64,000 nucleotides of DNA from JABDGM01 sp963738665 (GCA_963738665.1 CAVTXL010000017.1:186001-250000), one strand, 5' to 3'; numbered from the stretch's first letter, positions 24,345 through 34,855 are shown. A program made the numbers and translations. The notes: generated by a model from the sequence alone, not told the origin.

Positions 24345-27300
24345 ATGTCTCGATTGCCATCCGGATGCATTCTGTCCCTCACCAGTGCCGTTTGCCTTGC
24401 CGCCGCCTGTGCCACTCCGGCTCGCGCGGCCGATGACTGGGACGACCTTGCCGTCATTCAAATCAACCGTGAGCCCCAGCGGTCCACCTTCGTCAAGTAC
24501 CCCACAGCGGAAAAGGCCCGCGAAGGGGGCATCAATCGAGCCCAGTCCCCCTGGTACCGCTCGCTCAACGGCATGTGGAAGTTCCACTTTGTCGAAAAGC
24601 CTGCCGACCGGCCCGCAACGTTCTATGAGACCAACTTTGACGACAGCCAGTGGGCCTCGATCACGGTCCCCTCGAACTGGCAGATGCAGGGCTACGACAT
24701 CCCAATCTACACCAACGTCACTTATCCATTCCCCAAAAACCCGCCCCACGCGCCGCGCAATTTCAACCCGGTCGGCTCCTTCCGCCGCCATTTCGAGCTG
24801 CCGGTCGATTGGCAGGGCAAATCGGTGTACATCCACTTCGACGGCGTCGAGGCGGCCTTTTACGTCTGGGTCAACGGCCAGCTCGCCGGCTACAGCGAAG
24901 ACAGCCGCCTCGGCGGCGAATTCAACATTACGAAGTTCGTGCAGCCGGGCGACAACCAAATCGCCGTCGAGGTCTACCGCTGGTGCGACGGCAGCTACCT
25001 GGAAGACCAGGACTTCTGGCGCCTCTCCGGCATCTTCCGCGACGTCTACCTTCGCAGTGAGGGCCAACTCACAATCGACGACCTGCACGTCCAGGCACCG
25101 CTCGACGACCAATACAAAAACGGCAAGCTGAAAATCACGGCCCGCTTGGCAAATCACTCCGGCCAAGTCGCCAGCGCCACGATCAACGCCGAACTGGTTG
25201 CCCCGAACGGCACCGAAGCCGGCAAAAAGCTCACGCAAGCGGCCGAACTCAAAGCGGACGGAGCCACCGAAATCGTGCTCACCGCCGACGTCGAGTCGCC
25301 TCGGCAATGGTCAGCCGAAATGCCGAATCTCTACACGCTCATCGTCGAGCTACGTGGCGCGGACGGCCGGCTCGTCGAAGCCGTGCCCCTCTGCATCGGC
25401 TTCCGCACAACCGAAATCAAGAACGGTCTCCTCCTGGTCAACGGCGCGCCCATCAAAATCAAAGGCACCAACCGCCATGAGCATCACCCCGAGCGCGGCC
25501 ACTACCTGACCCGCGAAGACATGCTCCAAGACATCATTCTCATGAAGCGCAATAACATCAACGCCGTTCGCACCTGTCACTACCCCGATGCACCCGAGTG
25601 GTACAACCTGTGCGACGAGTACGGCATTTACCTCTGGGACGAGGCCAACATCGAGTCGCACGGCATGGGTTACGGCCCCGAATCGCTCGCCAAGCAGCCC
25701 GAGTGGACCGAGGCCCACTTGGCCCGCGTCAGCCGCATGGCCGAGCGCGACAAGAACCACCCCTCGATCATCGTCTGGTCGATGGGCAACGAAGCGGGCG
25801 ACGGCGTCTGTTTCAACGCCTGCGCCGATTGGCTCCGCACGCACCATCCCGACCGGCCCATTCACTATGAGCGGGCCCGCGACAACAACGAACGCAACAC
25901 CGATATCCACAGCTGGATGTACTCCCGTCCGGCCGAGGTCGCCCGCTACGTCGCGCGCCCCGAGTCGCGGCCGTACATTCTCTGCGAGTACGCCCACGCC
26001 ATGGGCAACAGCAGCGGCAACCTGAAAGAATATTGGGAAGTCTTCAACGCGAACGACCAGGCCCAGGGCGCGTTCGTCTGGGATTGGCGCGACCAAGGCC
26101 TGTTGCAGCACGCGCCAGAGACGTACCTCGGCAAAACAGTGCCGCCGGCCAACGTCGGTGAGTCCTTCTTCGCCTACGGCGGCTACTTCGAGCGGGCCCG
26201 CAACCTGCACAACGACGACAACTTCTGCATGAACGGACTCGTCAGCGCCGACGACATCCCCCACCCGGGCCTCGCGGCCCTAAAGAAAGAAATCCAAAAC
26301 GTCCACGTCGAGGCCGTCGATCTCGATGCCCGCAAATTCACGCTCAAAAATCGCAACTATTTCCGCTCACTGGCCGGCTACGTCAAAGGCCACTGGACGC
26401 TGCTCAAAAACGGCGTCGCCATCGCCGCCGGGCCGATCAAGCTCGATGGAGCCGGCGACGACGACACGCTCGACGTCGCGCCCGGCGAGTCGAAAGTGTT
26501 TTACGCCGCGTTCGACAGCAATCTGCTCGAACCGCCCAGCGAGTACGTCTTCGATTGCCGCTTCACCCTCGTGAACGACGAGCCTTGGGCCCCCGCCGGT
26601 CATGAGGTCGCCTGGGACCAATTTGTCCTGCCGGTCTGCAATTGCAACGGCCCAGGCGAGGAACCGCTGCCGCCGGAAAAGAATTTGCCCCTCACCGTCG
26701 ATCAAAACGGCGACCACGTGAACGTCAGCGGCCGCGATTTTGCCGTCACGATCGACAAGAAATCCGGCGGCGTCGCCTCCTACAAATGGCGCGGCCAGGA
26801 GCTACTCGCCGCGGCATCACAGCCCGATTTCTGGCGCGTCCACACCGATAACGACGACGGCAACCGCTTGCCGACCAACTCCCGCGTCTGGCGCAATACG
26901 GGCAAAAACTTCCGCGTCGAGTCAGTCGACGTCCTGGAGCTGCAGAACCAGGCCGTACCGTCGGCGACGATCCGCGTCGCCGGCGTCTTGCCCGACGTCA
27001 ACAGCGCGCCGTACAGGCTCTCGTACGATGTCGACGCCACCGGCCTGGTGACGATCGACGTCGTCTACGAAGCCCGCGAAGCCCCGCCCGACGACGACGC
27101 CAACGGCGAGGCCGCCTCAGCGGCCGGCGCCGCGGCGCCGAACAAGGCGACCGGCGCGGCGCCCAGCGCGGCCGCGGCCAAGGCCGCCGCGGCGGGCGCG
27201 GCCGGGGCGGCCAGGGCGGCGTCCCGATGTTGCCCCGCTTCGGCACGCTCTGGACGATGCCCGGCCAGTTTAGCCAGGTCACCTGGTATGGTCGCGGCCC

Positions 27301-27745
27301 CGAAATGACGTATAGCGACCGCAAACAGGCCCCCCTCGGCGTCTATGGCGGCAAGGTGGCCGACCAGTACGTCCCCTATTCCCGCCCGCAGGAAAACACC
27401 AACTGGGTCGACGTCCGCTGGGTCGCCGTCACCAGCACCAGCGGCACCGGCCTGTTGGCCTCGGCCGAGATGACCAAGGACGAAGAGAACCTGCCGGTCG
27501 GCGGCCTGAGCGTCGGCGCGAGCCAGTTCAGCAAACAACAAATGGATGCGAACAATATTGAGTACGACTTCCAACTCGCGCCCGAAAACAAAACGTTCCT
27601 CAACGTCGACGGCGTGCAAATGGGCGTCGGCGGCAACGACAGTTGGGGCGCGCTCCCGCTCAACGATTACCTGCTCCCCAACCGCAACTACAAATACCGC
27701 TACACCATCCGCGGCATCGACCACCCGCCGGTGGCGGCGGAGTAA
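24345..27745 (+). CDS. Secreted GH2 beta-galactosidase (LacZ-like), one frameshift
   Basis: A large retaining glycosidase of glycoside hydrolase family 2. The signal peptide (CILSLTSAVCLAAACATPAR) is followed by the jelly-roll domain (SLNGMWKFHF), the Ig-like domain and the TIM barrel (NRHEHHPERG). The acid/base Glu is in WSMGNEAGDG and the nucleophile Glu in ILCEYAHAMGNS. The C-terminal beta-sandwich continues to 27308 in the first frame, where it becomes Ala-rich nonsense, and resumes from about 27225 in another frame (MLPRFGTLWTMPGQFSQVTW, then YGRGPEMTYSDRKQ). The shift lies in an Ala/Gly-rich, G/C-run segment (27100-27230). Joined length is about 1,130 residues. ATG 24345 is chosen for GAGGA just upstream. 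Exported, so it would act on extracellular galactosides. Confidence 0.9.
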
Positions 27746-27747
27746 AA

Positions 27748-27776
27748 CCCTCTCCCGCTGGGAGAGGGCAGGGTGA
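27748..27776. repeat. Dispersed hairpin repeat CCCTCTCCC-GCT-GGGAGAGGG
   Basis: A perfect 9-bp stem with a 3-base loop directly after the beta-galactosidase stop, followed by CAGGGTGA. The right half is identical for 17 bases to a segment inside the ketoacyl synthase gene (1973-1989). A related copy is at about 31229-31250. Confidence 0.7.
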
Positions 27777-27830
27777 GGGCTTCTCGTTCTGCGAACTGAC
27801 TACGTCCCAGGACTGGAATGATTGTCCGAA

Positions 27831-28322
27831 ATGTCTGATCCAGCCAACCAGGCCGTGTACGTCAATTTGCCGATTCGCCGCAACCGGCGGAACATCGTCG
27901 CGCTGTTCATCGTCCTCGCCACGCTTCTCGCCGCGTGGCATTTCGGCTTGTTTACGCATCCCGTCCGCCGCCCGCCGCAAAACGCGGTCATGGTCATTTC
28001 GCCCTATCGCTACCAGGGCACTTGGGTGTTCGACGACCCGGCCGCCGGCCTGGTCCGCGAGCCGTTTGTCGCCGGCATTCCGGAAATGATCGACTACCTC
28101 GTGGCCAACGTCCCCAATGCCGACCACGGCTTCCGCCTCTTCTTCTCAGCCCACCCATTCCCCGGGCATCAAAGAAGACTCACCTGGACGCGCAGCGACG
28201 GCACGGGCAACTACTACCGCCTCGACGACCCGCCCCTCGAAGGCTGGCTCTGCCCGTCGCTCTTTAAGTACTTTGAAAAGGCGCCGCCGGAGCTGTATGT
28301 GAAGGCGGAAGCGCTGAACTGA
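27831..28322 (+). CDS. DUF6717 family membrane-anchored protein
   Basis: The 163-residue product has one N-terminal membrane anchor (NIVALFIVLATLLAAWHFGLF) and an outward domain with the DUF6717 motifs: ISPYRYQGTWVFDDPAAGLV, REPFVAGIPEMIDYL, GFRLFFSAHPFPG and WLCPSLFKYFEKAPPELYVK. These small single-domain proteins are common in planctomycetes and of unknown function. ATG at 27831 is preferred; a TTG at 27822 is in frame. It follows the beta-galactosidase gene by 85 bases that include a hairpin repeat, so read-through is uncertain. Confidence 0.7.
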   Translation: MSDPANQAVYVNLPIRRNRRNIVALFIVLATLLAAWHFGLFTHPVRRPPQNAVMVISPYRYQGTWVFDDPAAGLVREPFVAGIPEMIDYLVANVPNADHGFRLFFSAHPFPGHQRRLTWTRSDGTGNYYRLDDPPLEGWLCPSLFKYFEKAPPELYVKAEALN

Positions 28323-28333
28323 ATGGCTCCCCG

Positions 28334-28677
28334 ATGAAACGGTCAGTGCTGCTGTTGTCAGTCTGCCAGATGGTCGCCGCGCTCGGAATGTTTGCGCTGT
28401 TTTTTCGCTGCGCACCATGGCTCGACGCCAAGCGGCTGGCCGATGCCGAAATCGCTTGGAACTTTCGCGTACCCTCAGATTGGGAAGCCGCCGTCAATAA
28501 TCACGGAACGATCACTCGCTGGCGCCTCGGCACGGTGCTGATCACCCGGTTCAATTTGGTGTCCATCTCGTCGCCTTGTTTGGTTGTATCGTCTTTATGT
28601 TGGTTTCCGTGATTTCGCGTGAACATATTAGCGTCGAAAGCGAACGACAACCTTGCCACAACGGAACAGCCAACTAA
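28334..28677 (+). CDS. Small membrane protein, probably frameshifted
   Basis: The frame from 28334 begins MKRSVLLLSVCQMVAALGMF (one membrane segment) and runs to DWEAAVNNHGTITRW and VLITRFNL. From about 28560 the neighbouring frame reads VHLVALFGCIVFMLVSVISR, a clear second membrane segment, and stops at 28675-28677. A one-base shift near 28550 would give about 114 residues with two helices. No family was recognised. It starts 12 bases after the DUF6717 stop and is probably co-transcribed with it. Confidence 0.5.
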
Positions 28678-28720
28678 ACCGCGGTTGACATATTGATGCC
28701 TGTGATGTATGCTTTGATGT

Positions 28721-28978
28721 ATGCGAACCACCATCCGCCTTGACGAACGCCTGCTTGCCGACGCGAAAAAGCTGGCCATCGACACCGGCCGCACTTTTAC
28801 CCAAGTCGTCGAAGACGCCCTGCGGGCCGCCTTGTCGAAGCGTGCGCCGAAGCAGTGCCCTAAGCCGTTCAAGCTCCACACCTGCGGCGGCAAGGGGTTG
28901 CAGCCGGGCGTCGATCTGAGCAGCAATGTAGCCCTTGCAAATCTGATGGACGAGCACGATGGAAATCCTCGACGTTAA
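28721..28978 (+). CDS. vapB: VapB-type ribbon-helix-helix antitoxin
   Basis: The 85-residue product begins with a ribbon-helix-helix DNA-binding domain (MRTTIRLDERLLADAKKLAI then TFTQVVEDALRAAL) and ends with a Cys/Gly-containing toxin-binding tail. Its last 20 bases overlap the start of the PIN-domain toxin, the usual arrangement of VapBC pairs, in which the complex represses its own promoter. Confidence 0.85.
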   Translation: MRTTIRLDERLLADAKKLAIDTGRTFTQVVEDALRAALSKRAPKQCPKPFKLHTCGGKGLQPGVDLSSNVALANLMDEHDGNPRR

Positions 28979-29390
28979 CGTGCTCGTCAATGCCTACCGG
29001 CGCAACGCGCCGCGGCATCCAAAATTCCGCGCACTCATCGAACAACTAGTCCTCGGCCAGCAGCCATTCGCTGTCGCCTCGATCACGCTGAGTGGACTGC
29101 TGCGGATCGTCACGCACCCGCGCATCTTCGACCCGCCCAGTACCCTGCCGGATGTGTTGATCTTTGCCGAGCAGCTCCGCTCGCAACCACATTGCCTCCT
29201 ACTTGAACCAGGTTCGCGGCACTGGGATATCTTCGCCGACCTATGCAAAAACGGAAATGCCCGCGGCAACTTGATCAGCGACGCGTATCTCGCCGCGATC
29301 GCGATCGAAAACGGCGCCGAGCTCGTCACCGACGACCGCGGCTTCGGCCGCTGGCCCGGACTGCGCTGGCGGCGGCCGGCAGGAAACTGA
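28959..29390 (+). CDS. vapC: VapC-type PIN-domain ribonuclease toxin
   Basis: The 143-residue PIN-domain protein. The acidic residues that bind Mg are present: Asp in ILDVNVLVNAYR, the central Glu/Asp region, Asp in NLISDAYLAA, and Asp-Asp in LVTDDRGF. VapC toxins cleave tRNA or rRNA and are held inactive by VapB, whose gene overlaps by 20 bases upstream. Intact. Confidence 0.87.
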   Translation: MEILDVNVLVNAYRRNAPRHPKFRALIEQLVLGQQPFAVASITLSGLLRIVTHPRIFDPPSTLPDVLIFAEQLRSQPHCLLLEPGSRHWDIFADLCKNGNARGNLISDAYLAAIAIENGAELVTDDRGFGRWPGLRWRRPAGN

Positions 29391-29993
29391 ACCGTAGGGT
29401 CACGAGTCGATCGAGCAGCGTGCGCACACTGGCCAATTCCGCCGATTGCGTTTCGCCGCAAATCTGCTATGCTGATTCGTGGGATAGTATACACTTGAAC
29501 AATCCACTCGCACACGCTGAGGATCTAGTAAAGACCGCGCTGTAAAGGATGGAATTGCTCTCCGACTGAGAGCTGACGGCCGCCAGCTCTGCCCGGTTTC
29601 CAGGGCAGTACAGCCGTCATTCGCGCGGCAAACCGTGCGTTCGCGAAATCAATCGACGACAAACCACCAACAATTCACATGAATTCGACCAATTGTGCGC
29701 GCCTGCGTTTGATAAAACCTCGGCAAAAAAAAGGCCCGCCGCGTTCACCCACCGGGCACAATGTCCCGACTTTTTGCACGCCCTATGGGGCCCCCCAGCA
29801 AAGTGCGCAAAAAATACTCTAGCAGCGAAGCCGAGGCCCGCGATCCCGACCAGGATGCACCGCTCCACTGCTCCTCTACTCCAATTTCCCTCCCCCTAAT
29901 CAACAAGGCTTCGATTCTCTATACTGAATCGCAATCACTTATCCCTCTGGCTGAAAGCTGACGGCTAATAGCTGACAGCTCGTCCTCAACACC
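29391..29993. other. Intergenic region, no gene recognised
   Basis: About 600 bases between VapC and carA. It includes AGCTGACGGC / GCTAATAGCTGACAGC-type short repeats near 29565-29585 and 29950-29980 of the dispersed intergenic kind, and an A-run at about 29726-29733 beside a GC-rich weak inverted repeat. No RNA or gene was recognised. Confidence 0.45.
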
Positions 29994-31214
29994 ATGACAC
30001 AACCCGCCAAACTAGCGCTCGAAGACGGCACCGTCTTTGCCGGCACGTCGATCGGGGCCGAGGGCGAGATCGACGGCGAGGTCTGTTTTAACACCTCGAT
30101 GACCGGCTATCAGGAGATCCTCACCGATCCCAGCTACCGCGGGCAGATTGTCACGATGACCTACCCGCAGATCGGCAACTACGGCGTCAACGCCGAGGAT
30201 GTCGAGAGCGGCCGGCCCCACCTGGCCGGCTTCGTCGTCCGCGAGCACAGCCGCACCGAGAGCAACTTCCGCAGCGAAGAGAGCCTCAGCGATTACCTGA
30301 AGCGGTGGCACATCGTGGCCATCGAATCGATCGACACCCGGCGCTGGTCCGCCGCTTGCGCTCGCGTGGCGCGATGAAAGGCGTGATCTCGACGACCGAC
30401 CTCGACGACGCCAGCCTCGTGGCCAAGGCCCAGGCCAGCCCGGGCCTGGTGGGCCGCGACCTGGTCCGCGAAGTGCTGCCGCAAGAGCCCCGCGAATGGG
30501 TCGAGCCGCTCAGCGCTTGGACGCATTTGCGGGGCAAGGAGCCGGGAGCGGGGAACGGGGAGGCGCGGAAATGCCAGCGGTCAAGAACCTGGCACTGACA
30601 CTCGATCCAAGATTCGCGGTAGCGAACATCGGACACCGGACACCTCCCTCTCCCGCCCTCACGTCGTCGCCCTCGATTACGGCATGAAGTGGAACATCCC
30701 GCGGCACCTGGTCGATATGGGCTGCCGGGTCACCATCCTGCCCGGCACGGCCTCGGCCGACGACGTGCTGGCCCACCGGCCGGACGGCGTGTTCCTGTCG
30801 AACGGCCCGGGCGACCCCGAGCCGCTCGAGTACGCAATCAAGACGATCCGCGGCTTGCTCGGCAGAAAGCCCGTCTTCGGCATCTGCCTGGGGCACCAGC
30901 TCCTCGGCCTGGCCTGTGGGGCGACAACATTCAAGCTCAAGTTCGGCCATCGCGGCGCGAATCATCCCGTGCAAGATTTAACGACCGGCGCAGTGGAGAT
31001 CACCTCGCAAAACCACGGCTTCGCAGTGGCCGAGGAATCGCTCCCCAATTATCTCGAAGTCACCCATCGCAGCCTGAACGACGACACGATCGAAGGCCTC
31101 ATCCACCGCGAAGTGCCCGCCTTCAGCGTGCAGTATCACCCGGAAGCCTCCGCCGGTCCGCACGACAGCCACTACCTGTTCCGCCGCTTCTTCGCGGCGA
31201 TTAAGGGCGACTAA
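29994..31214 (+). CDS. carA: Carbamoyl-phosphate synthase small chain, frameshifted and interrupted
   Basis: The glutaminase subunit of carbamoyl-phosphate synthase, which supplies ammonia for pyrimidine and arginine synthesis. The N-terminal domain is clear (LEDGTVFAG, GYQEILTDPSYRGQIVTMTY). At about 30340 one G is missing from a GG(G)CG run; the next frame continues LVRRLRSRGAMKGVISTTDL. Then 30525-30660 holds repeat-like DNA (GGGAGCGGGGAACGGGG) and a stop at about 30598. The class I amidotransferase domain resumes as VVALDYGMKWNIPRHL, with GICLGHQLLG (nucleophile Cys) and VQYHPEAS (His-Glu). All catalytic residues are present. As the enzyme is essential, assembly error is likely for the shift; the linker insertion may be genuine. 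Confidence 0.85.
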
Positions 31215-31302
31215 CGCAATCTTCCCTCTGCTTCCGAGAGAGGGGCCGGGGGTGAGAGCGTTTCTGAGTTAGTGCGCATTTCCCGTGAGTAGTGATATCA
31301 CT

Positions 31303-31659
31303 TCAATCGCTGCAAAGATCTTGTGCGGCTGCTGGCATGGTTCGCGACGCAGCGAGTGCCAGACGCCCTGCGCAACGCAGATACTGCTGCCGCGATTCTT
31401 CGACCGTGTCGTCGCCCAGCTCGCCGCGCGCCTTCCGCCACGCGTCGGCGGCCGCTTGCAGCGAATTGGCATCGCCGTCGATCGCGGCGAACATCAAATC
31501 GTCCAGCCATTCCAGACGGGCGATCACATCGGGCCGCGTCTCTTCCCGCCGCAGCAGGTGCGGATGCGGCGCGCCTGGCTTGTCGATGACGATGGACCGC
31601 CTTCGCGGCGATTGATCTTCGGAAAACGGTCCGTCGTGGGAGGACATGGCGGAATCCAC
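31303..31659 (-). CDS. Hypothetical small protein, GTPase-linked
   Basis: A 118-residue predicted soluble, mostly helical protein with no signal. It begins with a short polar stretch, then RRSIVIDKPGAPHPHLLRRE and helices VIARLEWLDDLMFAAIDGDA and SLQAAADAWRKARGELGDDT. No family was recognised. It starts 39 bases after the zinc-ribbon GTPase stop on the same strand, so it is probably co-transcribed and may be a partner of it. Confidence 0.5.
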   Translation of the reverse strand: MDSAMSSHDGPFSEDQSPRRRSIVIDKPGAPHPHLLRREETRPDVIARLEWLDDLMFAAIDGDANSLQAAADAWRKARGELGDDTVEESRQQYLRCAGRLALAASRTMPAAAQDLCSD

Positions 31660-31698
31660 TCGCAGCGTAAAGGCCGCCGGACGCCGCTGCGGAGATTC

Positions 31699-32664
31699 TT
31701 ATCGCTTGCAGAATCGCGCGGCCAGGCCGGGACTGTTCCAGTTCTCATCCAGTTCGTTCATCAGCCAGCCGAACGGTTCGATGATGCCGTGCGGCTCGAT
31801 TCGCAGCGGCACCTGCTGTCGCCGGCCGTAGCTATCGCGAAAGGCCGTCGCGCCGGTCACCGAGCAAGCGAACGCCTCGTGTCTCGGGAAACGATTGCGG
31901 CAATCGCTCCACAGCGAACTGGCGTGTGACTCGGCGAATTCCCGAGGGCTCTCGATGCACCCTTCGCACTTGTCGGCCTTGGTCAACAGCAGCACCAGCG
32001 GCCGCCGCTCGGCGCCGCGCTGTCGCCGCGTGCGGGCGTTCTCATCTCGCAGCTCGCCAATCAAGGAGAGCAGCTTGAGCGTAACGAAATCCTGCGAATG
32101 GTCGCCGCTCTGCAGCCGCTCGGCGTCGGCCAGCACCACCACCGCCGCGCACTTGGCAAGCAGTGCTCGAATCGCCGGATAGCGGCCGGAGCGCTCTGTT
32201 TCCGTGGCCAGCGCTTCGCCCGAAATGTCGGGGATCACCAGCTCGAGCGGCCGGCGACGCCGTCGGCAGTTGAATTGACAATGCACCCAGTTCCAATGTT
32301 CGGGCGTGTTCACCGTTTTCTCGGGGAACCAGCCGGTGGCCAGGGCGGTCGTCGTGGTTTGTTGCAACGAGATCGACATTGGCCCGCGGGCCGTCGATCG
32401 CAACAGGCCGACGTGCCGCGTGAGCATGTCCATCAACAGGCCGAGGTAAACGGTCTTACCGACGCCGCTCGCGCCGATCACGGCCACCAGGTGAGGCCGC
32501 TTTTTGACCGAGAGAGTCTGGTGGGCCAGCGCCATTGGCGACTGACAATTCCGGCAACGCGCGGCCGAACAGCAGTTTTCATGGTCGCACACGAGGCAGG
32601 CGATCGGCGCAGCCTGTTGCGCGAGCAAATACGTTTCCAGCGGAATCTGTGCAAGATGAGACAT
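31699..32664 (-). CDS. Zinc-ribbon P-loop GTPase (DO-GTPase-like)
   Basis: The 321-residue product has an N-terminal zinc ribbon (Cys23, Cys26, Cys37, Cys40) followed by a P-loop NTPase domain: Walker A GASGVGKT (64-71), a switch II-like DISGE, and the G4 base motif LLTKADKC (TKAD in place of NKxD), so GTP is the expected nucleotide. The compact domain and planctomycete distribution recall the double-GTPase (DO-GTPase2) families proposed as signalling parts of bacterial conflict systems; that assignment is inference. It lies in a minus-strand cluster between an FGE-like membrane protein and a small helical protein. Intact. Confidence 0.7.
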   Translation of the reverse strand: MSHLAQIPLETYLLAQQAAPIACLVCDHENCCSAARCRNCQSPMALAHQTLSVKKRPHLVAVIGASGVGKTVYLGLLMDMLTRHVGLLRSTARGPMSISLQQTTTTALATGWFPEKTVNTPEHWNWVHCQFNCRRRRRPLELVIPDISGEALATETERSGRYPAIRALLAKCAAVVVLADAERLQSGDHSQDFVTLKLLSLIGELRDENARTRRQRGAERRPLVLLLTKADKCEGCIESPREFAESHASSLWSDCRNRFPRHEAFACSVTGATAFRDSYGRRQQVPLRIEPHGIIEPFGWLMNELDENWNSPGLAARFCKR

Positions 32665-32784
32665 AGCTGTGGATCAAGGGTCGAGATTCGAATGTCAAGT
32701 GTCGAGAGTCTAGCACGGCGTCGGTTGTCGCGAGCCACGGGCTCTCGACTTCCGGCTCTCCGCGTTCGACCCTAGGTGCAAATA

Positions 32785-34124
32785 TCAACAGGTCGCTGCC
32801 ACGGCTTCGTCTTCGACCGACTCGTCCTCGGCCGTGGCGTGACCCCGTTCATCGACGGCGCCGCTGGCGTCGTCCTGGTGTTCGTCTTCGGCCACTTCAA
32901 AGTCGGACATCGGGAGCGCCAAGCGGAAGCCGATGTTCGCCCGGCGGGCCAGCGGATGCTCGCCGCTTTGATAGTGGCACGTGGCTTGGTTTTCGAAGTA
33001 GGTGTCGAAAGCGCCGCCGCGAATGCTCATCACGGCTTCGGAGACGTGCAGCGTCGGATCGCCAAGTTCCACCAGCGGCGTGGAGGTCCATTCCCACACG
33101 TTGCCGATCAACTGGTGAATGCCCCCCACGCTCACGCCCCCAGGAAATTCATCGACGGCGACGGGACCGGTGTTCCCCGACCCGAATAGGTGCGCCCGCC
33201 GGGTGTCGAACGACTCACCCCACGGATAGCGGCGTTGCGCGACGCGGCCGGGCGATGATTCGACCGGCCAGGCGCCGGCCTTGGTCCATTCTGCGTCGGA
33301 CGGCAGCCGCTTGCCGACCCAGCGGGCGTAAGCGCAGGCCTCGTAATAGCTCACGCCGACGACTGGCAGCCGCTGCTGCCCTGGCCCATATTGCCCGTCG
33401 CTCCAATGGCGTGGCCCCGGGGCGCCCGTCTGGTCGACGAAGTCCAAGAGAGCCGGCAGGGCCTCTTCCTGCCAGAATTCCAACTGTTCATAGCCGCCCG
33501 AGTCGACGAACTGCTGATACTCTTCGTTCGTCACCGCGTAGCGGTCGAGGTACACCGATTCGATTTTGACGAGGTTGCGTTTCGCGAGCTTAGGATCGAC
33601 ATCGGTCATGCCGCAGGACGAATTCGATTGTTCGGCCAGTTGCCCCAATAGGACGCGGCCCGCCGGCACGAGTGCCATCGCTTCATCCAACTGACGAATT
33701 GCTTTGACGATGTGCACCTGCGTTAAATGCTGTTTTGTTTCCGGCCGCAGCAACAAGGCGTATCGGCCTGTGGCCAAGAGATCGTCGACAAGGGCGTCCG
33801 CGCTATGCGGAGAGCCCGGTGTCATCGAGCGCACGGCCGGGCGCGGTCGTTGTGATGCGAAAGTCGAATCCGGCGACTCGTCCTCTTCGCTCGCCTGTTG
33901 GGCGTGCCGGTTCTCAACGACGCGGCGTTTGCGGCTGCGATGGGGCTGCGCGGTTTCATGGCTGTTGAGTGGCGCAGCACCCAGCACAATGCGGCCGCGC
34001 CGCCGGCCAACAGGGCCACATTCCGCCACAACAGTCCGACGACAAACACCACACCCGCCACGGCAGCCGCCGGCCAGCGCGACGAGAAGTAATCGAAGTT
34101 CAGCTTGGTACGCCAATCGTTCAT
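32785..34124 (-). CDS. Membrane-anchored SUMF1/FGE-like protein, frameshifted
   Basis: The N-terminal frame (start 34124, MNDWRTKLNFDYF) has two membrane segments (WPAAAVAGVVFVVGLLW and VALLAGGAAALCWV). After a one-base shift near 33970 the other frame carries a linker, then the FGE-sulfatase fold: VPAGRVLLGQ, LDRYAVTNEEYQQFVDSGG, PVVGVSYYEACAYARWVGKR, LPSDAEWTKAG, YPWGESFDTRRAHL, LIGNVWEWTST, IRGGAFDTYFENQATCHYQS and ANIGFRLAL. A Cys sits in the ATCHY position near the FGE active-site region. It ends in an acidic tail of about 38 residues. Whether it oxidises cysteine or only uses the fold for binding is unknown. The ATG is 2 bases from the coiled-coil gene stop. Confidence 0.75.
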
Positions 34125-34126
34125 GG

Positions 34127-34855
34127 TTAATTACCTTTTTTCTTTCCCGCTTGACGCTCTGACGTGCGCTGTTGACGCAGCTTGCCGAACTGCTCCACGA
34201 TCGAGCCGAGCACTGGGCTGCTTACTTGCCGCTTGGCGTCGCAGCCGTTTGCGCTAGTTCGGGCAACTCTCGCCGGGGGAGCGACGCTCGCCAGCGGCGC
34301 CTCACCGGACGCGGCGCCACCAATCTCGCGGCCGCCGGAGTCGCTCGTTGCTGCCTCGGCCCTTGCGTCGCGCTGCGCCTGCAATTGCCGCATTTCGTCG
34401 GCGGTCGTCGCACGCGCGTGCTCGAATTCTTGCCGCTGACGGTCGAGTTCATTTTGCAGTTGGTCGGCGTGTGCACGGGCCTGCTCCAATTCAGCCACCG
34501 CGTCTGCCCGTTGCTGTTCCAGCGCGCGCAGCTCCTCGACGCGTGCTTGCAGTTGTTCAACTTGTTGAGCCAACGTTGCGCGGGCTTCGGCCAGTTGCGC
34601 CGCGGTCTCGGCCGAGGCCTGTTCGCCTTTCTGATCGGCCTCCGCCAGCTCGCGGTCCCATGTTTCACGAGCCTCACGCAATTCGTCCCGTTCCTGAACC
34701 AATTCCTGTTGCCACGCGTCGAGATGCGATTGGAAGGCGACTAGGGCCTCGAGCGACTCGTTCCACTGGGCGTCGAGCGACTCCTGCTCCTCTTCCCACT
34801 GGTGCAGCGTGGCGAGCAGCGGTTTGTGTTCAATTGAGAATGTGCCGTTGGACAT
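34127..34855 (-). CDS. Coiled-coil protein, first gene of FGE/GTPase cluster
   Basis: A 242-residue product. Residues about 15-165 form a long heptad-rich coiled coil (ELVQERDELREAREТ-type runs, with ARATLAQQVEQLQARVEELR), rich in Glu, Gln, Ala and Arg. The C-terminal 70 residues are Gly/Ala-rich then basic (LRQQRTSERQAGKKKGN). No signal or membrane segment is present. The start at 34855 follows GGTGAGGACC. The stop is 2 bases from the start of the FGE-like gene, so the two are surely co-transcribed. It could tether or oligomerise the FGE/GTPase partners; no family was recognised. Confidence 0.7.
   Translation of the reverse strand: MSNGTFSIEHKPLLATLHQWEEEQESLDAQWNESLEALVAFQSHLDAWQQELVQERDELREARETWDRELAEADQKGEQASAETAAQLAEARATLAQQVEQLQARVEELRALEQQRADAVAELEQARAHADQLQNELDRQRQEFEHARATTADEMRQLQAQRDARAEAATSDSGGREIGGAASGEAPLASVAPPARVARTSANGCDAKRQVSSPVLGSIVEQFGKLRQQRTSERQAGKKKGN

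Noticed and set aside
31285..31929. A 214-codon plus-strand frame opposite the GTPase cluster
   Set aside because: It is antisense to two closely spaced minus-strand genes and has no domain.
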